A stretch of 9,243 bases of DNA, from NCBI GenBank assembly GCA_024276255.1, contig JAJRXO010000096.1, positions 1-9,243 of the forward strand. Direction: 5' to 3'. The notes beneath the pieces were generated by a model, which was not told where the DNA came from, made no database searches, and saw only the letters and a list, made by a program, of their open reading frames with translations. This DNA is from Chloroflexota bacterium (lineage in GTDB: Bacteria; Chloroflexota; Anaerolineae; J102). The position numbers were made by a program, and so were the translations under genes. This document shows, piece after piece, positions 5,691-9,243 of the stretch. Each line of letters begins with the position of its first letter. The stretch's first letter is position 1.

Positions 5691-6962
5691 TTATTTCAGT
5701 TCGGGCAGTTCGGCGGTGATGTTCTGGTTCCACCAGTACATGCAGATCTGGCAGTCGCTGCCGAATTGCTTGAAGCCGTCCAGATCGGCCTGTTCCAGGC
5801 TCTGGCCTTCGGGCACGACCACGTTGCCCTGGTTGTCGATGATGGGGCCGGAGAACACATCGAAGCGGTTCAGCTCGCCCGACAGGAACTTGTTGTAGGT
5901 CTCGCGAATCATCGCCAGGTCGTCTGCGGGTAGTTCGGCAACACCCGGCTGCAGGGTTTCGCCTTCGCCAAAACCATACAGGCCCAGGCCGCCGCTATCC
6001 GCATCGAAATATTCCCAGCCGCCGCGCCATGTGCCGGCGCGCGATTCTTCCACAATGCGGGCATACACCGGGCCCCAGTTCCAGTACATCGAGGTCAGAC
6101 AGGCAGGCACGGTGCAGTTGTTTTTGTAGTCATAGGTGATGCCCCATTTGCCTTCAGGCGCCACCTGGGCAGGAGCCGGCGTGTCGGCGCCGGTCATCAC
6201 GACCTGTGCACCGCCATCAAACAGCGATTTGGCAGCATCTTTTTCCAGGATGGGATCGTGCCAGGTGAAGATCCAGCGCACGTCCACGGTGCATTCCGGG
6301 CAGGTTTTTTGCACACCCAGAGCAAAGGCATTACCAAGGCGCAATTCCTCGGGAATGGGGAAGGTGGCAATGTAGCCGATCTTGGGATTGCCGTCCAGCT
6401 TGGCGCGCGAACCCGCGATCATACCGGCCACATATTTCATGTCTTCCATGGCCCCCATCAGGTTGCCGAAGTTGGCGCCGTTGGCCTTGTAGCCCGTGAG
6501 ATGGATGATATCGACATCCGGGAATTCATTGGCCACGGTCTCCGAGGCATCCATATAGCCGAAGGAAGTGGTGAAGATGACATCAAAACCCTTGCGGGCC
6601 AGCGAGCGGATCACCTGCTCGGCGTCGGCACCTTCTGCAACCAGCTCGACATACGCGGTATGCACATTGTCGACGTTCTGTTCTACATACAGGCGTCCCT
6701 GATCATGGGCCTGCGACCAGCCACCATCATCATGTGGCCCCACATACACGAATGCCACATTATATTTTCCTTCCTCGATGGTAGGAATCTGGTAGCTTCC
6801 GGTTTCAGCAGGCGCTTCCGCGACGGGCGTGTCCGCGGCGGGCGCCTGTTCTTCCGTAGCAGGCTTTTCTTCGGTTGGCTGTGTGGCTGTGTTGCAGGCC
6901 GTCAGGGCCAGCATCATGATCAGCAACAGAGCCAGGGGTAACCAAAAGCGACGTTTGTTCAT
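5691..6962 (-). CDS. BMP-family nucleoside-binding lipoprotein of an ABC importer
   Basis: Extracytoplasmic, lipid-anchored receptor that captures the substrate and delivers it to the two permeases. The 423-residue precursor has a basic start (MNKRR), a hydrophobic segment at 6-20 and a lipobox LTAC with C23 as lipid-modified residue. Residues 24-58 form a Thr/Glu/Pro/Ala-rich linker. The BMP (Bmp/Med/PnrA-like) domain follows from about 66, with FVYVGPHDDGGWSQAHDQG (71-89), TTSFGYMDASETVANEFPDV (131-150) and GYIATFPIPEELRLGNAFALG (from 196). Three close cysteine pairs, C221/C224, C283/C288 and C404/C407, are unusual and may be disulfides. The ATG at 6962 has GGAGG (6972-6976) nine bases upstream. 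It is the first gene of the operon, 85 nt from the predicted transcript start. Adenosine or another purine nucleoside is the likely ligand, inferred from family and the adjacent deaminase; the ligand-binding residues were not modelled. Confidence 0.95.
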   Translation of the reverse strand: MNKRRFWLPLALLLIMMLALTACNTATQPTEEKPATEEQAPAADTPVAEAPAETGSYQIPTIEEGKYNVAFVYVGPHDDGGWSQAHDQGRLYVEQNVDNVHTAYVELVAEGADAEQVIRSLARKGFDVIFTTSFGYMDASETVANEFPDVDIIHLTGYKANGANFGNLMGAMEDMKYVAGMIAGSRAKLDGNPKIGYIATFPIPEELRLGNAFALGVQKTCPECTVDVRWIFTWHDPILEKDAAKSLFDGGAQVVMTGADTPAPAQVAPEGKWGITYDYKNNCTVPACLTSMYWNWGPVYARIVEESRAGTWRGGWEYFDADSGGLGLYGFGEGETLQPGVAELPADDLAMIRETYNKFLSGELNRFDVFSGPIIDNQGNVVVPEGQSLEQADLDGFKQFGSDCQICMYWWNQNITAELPELK

Positions 6963-7053
6963 AACACGATTCCTCCGTTTTGAAAAGAGAACTTCACTGG
7001 GAAGCAGGGTAGGAGACTGTTTATATGCGCCGTTGCATGACAGTTATGGTTGC

Positions 7054-7082
7054 AATATACAATGCGACGAAGGCTTTGTCAA
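7054..7082 (-). promoter_or_regulatory. Sigma-70-type promoter for the nucleoside transport operon
   Basis: On the minus strand, a perfect -35 TTGACA (7077-7082) is followed after exactly 17 bases by a -10 of TATATT (7054-7059), five of six matches to TATAAT. Transcription should begin near 7047, giving a leader of about 85 nt before the lipoprotein ATG at 6962. An AT-rich stretch lies just upstream of the -35. No other promoter of this quality was noticed ahead of the downstream genes, which fits a single operon. Confidence 0.85.
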
Positions 7083-7210
7083 AAAGATTGTTCGCTTTTG
7101 CTTTGCAAGTATCATCACGATATAATTATTTCGGAGACAGATTTTCCGGCCCAATACCATGCCTGTAAAATCAATATACGCACTCTGGCATCCTGCGCCA
7201 GGTTGGCCCG

Positions 7211-7216
7211 TATAAT
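7211..7216 (+). promoter_or_regulatory. Candidate -10 box for the secreted repeat-protein gene
   Basis: A perfect TATAAT lies 74 bases before the ATG at 7291, but no good -35 lies at 16-18 bases upstream. The nearest resemblance, CTGGCA at 7185-7190, is 20 bases away. A second TATAAT at 7121-7126 has TTGCTT (7098-7103) at 17-base spacing and would give a leader of roughly 160 nt. Either could be the promoter, or the gene may depend on an activator. Confidence 0.4.
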
Positions 7217-7280
7217 TTTTCGTTGGTATCGCTGAATCGCCGTTCATAAAGTCTGCTTCAGGCAACACGTAGTTTCTTCC

Positions 7281-7284
7281 GAGG
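7281..7284 (+). promoter_or_regulatory. Shine-Dalgarno site of the secreted repeat-protein gene
   Basis: GAGG, six bases before the ATG at 7291. It supports that start, and the frame then opens directly into a signal peptide. Confidence 0.7.
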
Positions 7285-7290
7285 TGTGAG

Positions 7291-9243
7291 ATGAAACTCA
7301 TCAAGTTGATTGTATTGGCAGTTCTCCTTGGCATGGCGCTTCCGCTGGTGGCAGCGAATGCTGACGGCGGCGCGCCGCCGTCGATTTATTTTCCCCTCTT
7401 TATGCATAAGCGCCAGCCCTCCGGCACGCTGAACCTGGTCTGGCGCTGGGGCGATATCAGCCAGTCACCGGGGCAGAAGGGTATCCTGGTGCAGGACTGG
7501 GATCAGGATGGACAACCGGAGGTGCTGTCCGCTCAACCTTCCTCGCTGATTGTCCTGCAGGATACAGGCGATTATCGTTTTGAACAAGAATGGGCGGGGC
7601 CGATGGGCATTGCCTGGGGTCTGGATGATATGATCGATGATCAGGCTCCTGAACTATGGATTCTGGATAAAACCGGTCAGCTGGACATCTACAAACCAGG
7701 TGAATATGTGTCAAAGAGCTCCCGCACCCTGGCCAAACCGAATGGCGCTGTCCTGCAGGCCGCCAGGCTGGCCGACGTGCAGGGCGATGGTGCCCGTGAG
7801 TTCGTGGTCATGCAGAAGGAAAGCGATGACAAATACCATCTGGCCATGTACGATCTGGCGACGCTGAAACCCACATGGAACTACACGCTGGAGCGTGCCG
7901 ACACCTTGTTTTATCCTCCCGATTTCATTCTTGCTCAAACGGACGATGATGCGGTGCAGGAGATCATCACTGTCGACGGTGAGGTGATCGACCCCGCGTC
8001 TTCGATCATGCAATGGTTTTACAACGATGGCTTTGGCATTGATGTGGCGGCGGCCGATATCGATGACGATGGCAAGGAGGAACTTGTCGGCCTGAGCGGT
8101 TGGCAGTATATCACCGCTTTCGATGTGGATTTACGCACCCCCAAATGGCAGATTCAAACCGGAAACGATCACGACTCGCTCTATCTTGTTGACGTCGCCG
8201 GTGACGCCACGCCCGAGATCCTGGAAGGAGATGGGCAATGGGGCAGTATCCACGTGTATGATGCCAAAACGCAGAAAGAGCTGTGGAGCGTGCAGAATCC
8301 CGAGCATGGTGTGAGTGGCATTGGTGTGGGAGATGCCGATGGCGATGGCGAGTTGGACCTGATTTGGGGTGCGGGGTGGACCAGCTCCGGCGCAGACTAC
8401 CTGTATCTCACCCCGATCAGCCGCCGCCAATTCACGTTCAAGACGCCAGACCTCGACGGCCCGTATCTGGCCGTCGCCTTGCAGATGGATGCAGACGATC
8501 CTCTGGAGATCGTGATATTCACATCGGGCACCAATAGCGGATACGACGCAGCCACCTATTTCATCCTCGACAGCCTGACTGGCCGTAAAGAAAAGGATCT
8601 CAGCCTGGAAATCAATATGAACGGTGGCGGTTTCGGTGGTTTCTGGCTGCGATCTATCCTCGTGAACGCTGACAGTGATCCCTTCGATGAACTGGCGCTG
8701 TCGATAGGACAGAGATTATATTTACTGGATAATAACGGTAAACAATTAGCGAAGGCAGACTTTCCCGTCAGCGTAACGCCGCAGTGGTATGGTGATGTGG
8801 ATGGCGATGGTGAAATGGAGCTCGTGATCAACAGCAGCAACCGCGTCTATGTGCTGGACGGGCACTCACTTACCGTAGAATGGCAGACTGTTTCCCTTTC
8901 TTCCGGCGTGGCATATGTGGATGTTGGCGATGTCGACCAGGATGGACACATGGAGATAGTCTTCCACGGCCCCAACAGCTACTTGCAGGCCTACGACGGG
9001 CAAACGCATTTGCTTGACTGGCAAATGGCCGCCAATCAGCAGGTATCGGCGCTGGCTATTGGCAATGTCGATAATGCCGGTGCATTGGAGATCGCAGTCA
9101 TAGAACAGGGCCGCCTGACTTTTTACAATGCCCAGACCCGCGAACGCATATTGCAGACGGCGCAGATATCAGGCTATGGCCGGAAGACGCTGCAATTCGT
9201 ACACATGACGTTCTCTCCAACGCCGCAATTGGTGGTCATCGCA
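7291..9243 (+). CDS. Secreted FG-GAP/VCBS-like beta-propeller repeat protein, 3' end outside the window
   Basis: The frame is open for 651 codons from the ATG and has no stop before the window edge, so the protein is incomplete. Residues 1-22 or so form a signal peptide (MKLIKLIVLAVLLGMALPLVAANA), with cleavage likely after VAA or ANA. IYFPLF follows at about 32-37. The rest is about twelve repeats spaced roughly 43-60 residues. Clear Asp-rich calcium-type loops are DWDQDG (69-74), DIDDDG (256-261), DADGDG (348-353), DVDGDG (502-507) and DVDQDG (547-552). DVQGDG (162-167) is close, and decayed versions lie near 112, 216, 301, 398, 459 and 592. Each is followed by an acidic residue and a hydrophobic strand, as in FG-GAP/VCBS repeats. 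Between loops, strands such as VYDAKTQKELWSV and YDGQTHLLDWQ resemble PQQ-propeller blades. No catalytic residues or anchor are visible. The likely role is cell-surface or extracellular binding or adhesion; no specific function is assigned. Confidence 0.85.
   Translation, partial: MKLIKLIVLAVLLGMALPLVAANADGGAPPSIYFPLFMHKRQPSGTLNLVWRWGDISQSPGQKGILVQDWDQDGQPEVLSAQPSSLIVLQDTGDYRFEQEWAGPMGIAWGLDDMIDDQAPELWILDKTGQLDIYKPGEYVSKSSRTLAKPNGAVLQAARLADVQGDGAREFVVMQKESDDKYHLAMYDLATLKPTWNYTLERADTLFYPPDFILAQTDDDAVQEIITVDGEVIDPASSIMQWFYNDGFGIDVAAADIDDDGKEELVGLSGWQYITAFDVDLRTPKWQIQTGNDHDSLYLVDVAGDATPEILEGDGQWGSIHVYDAKTQKELWSVQNPEHGVSGIGVGDADGDGELDLIWGAGWTSSGADYLYLTPISRRQFTFKTPDLDGPYLAVALQMDADDPLEIVIFTSGTNSGYDAATYFILDSLTGRKEKDLSLEINMNGGGFGGFWLRSILVNADSDPFDELALSIGQRLYLLDNNGKQLAKADFPVSVTPQWYGDVDGDGEMELVINSSNRVYVLDGHSLTVEWQTVSLSSGVAYVDVGDVDQDGHMEIVFHGPNSYLQAYDGQTHLLDWQMAANQQVSALAIGNVDNAGALEIAVIEQGRLTFYNAQTRERILQTAQISGYGRKTLQFVHMTFSPTPQLVVIA

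Larger units (their letters stand above)
6963..7290. other. Divergent intergenic promoter region
   Basis: This 328-bp gap separates the minus-strand nucleoside operon from the plus-strand secreted repeat protein. It is more AT-rich than the flanking genes. It holds one strong minus-strand promoter and one or two weak plus-strand candidates, listed separately. An open frame on the minus strand at 7044-7334 crosses the promoter and the start of the next gene and is not credible. I see no RNA gene or riboswitch core. Confidence 0.75.

Noticed and set aside
6963..7047. Possible purine riboswitch in the leader of the transport operon
   Set aside because: CATATAA and GTCTCCTACC on the minus strand superficially recall purine-riboswitch core pieces. 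They are far too close together for the required three-helix fold, and no closing helix is visible.
7033..7055. TTGCA ... TGCAA inverted repeat overlapping the -10 region as an operator
   Set aside because: The arms are only 5 bp with a 13-base spacer in AT-rich DNA; too weak to separate from chance.
7044..7334. Minus-strand open frame of 96 codons
   Set aside because: It covers the strong promoter and runs antisense into the signal peptide of the next gene; nothing supports translation.

Overview
This window looks like a moderately GC-rich bacterial chromosome segment, probably from Chloroflexota (an Anaerolineae- or Caldilineae-like lineage). That is an inference from protein style: an acidic, Thr/Pro/Glu-rich linker after the lipobox of the solute-binding lipoprotein, and a secreted repeat protein whose signal peptide is followed by an I-Y-F-P-L-F segment, which I associate with secreted Chloroflexota proteins. 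No rRNA, tRNA or other phylogenetic marker is present.

The minus strand from about 7080 down to 307 reads as one transcription unit for purine nucleoside import and salvage. A near-consensus sigma-70-type promoter (7054-7082) precedes, in transcription order, a BMP-family solute-binding lipoprotein (5691-6962), a double-NBD ABC ATPase (4059-5618), two BPD_transp_2-type permeases (2972-4075 and 1971-2936), an adenosine deaminase (846-1916) and a small OsmC/YhfA-like protein (307-738). The first four make a complete nucleoside importer of the BmpA-NupA-NupB-NupC type. The deaminase would convert imported adenosine or deoxyadenosine to inosine or deoxyinosine. The OsmC-like gene sits 107 bp further on; its link to the pathway is only positional. 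A perfect 11-bp GC-rich hairpin lies between the lipoprotein and ATPase genes, where it could let the cell make more binding protein than ATPase.

The right end (7291 to the window edge, plus strand) is one long open frame of 651 codons with no stop in the window. It encodes a secreted protein with about twelve repeats that combine FG-GAP/VCBS-type Asp-rich calcium loops with PQQ-propeller-like Tyr-Asp...Trp strands. The 328-bp gap between it and the lipoprotein gene is a divergent promoter region.

The left end (1-306) is non-coding and full of structure: a 68-bp sequence present twice exactly 180 bp apart, an 11-bp-stem hairpin and a perfect 28-bp palindrome. This looks like a dispersed intergenic repeat family or miniature element and is the least explained part of the window.
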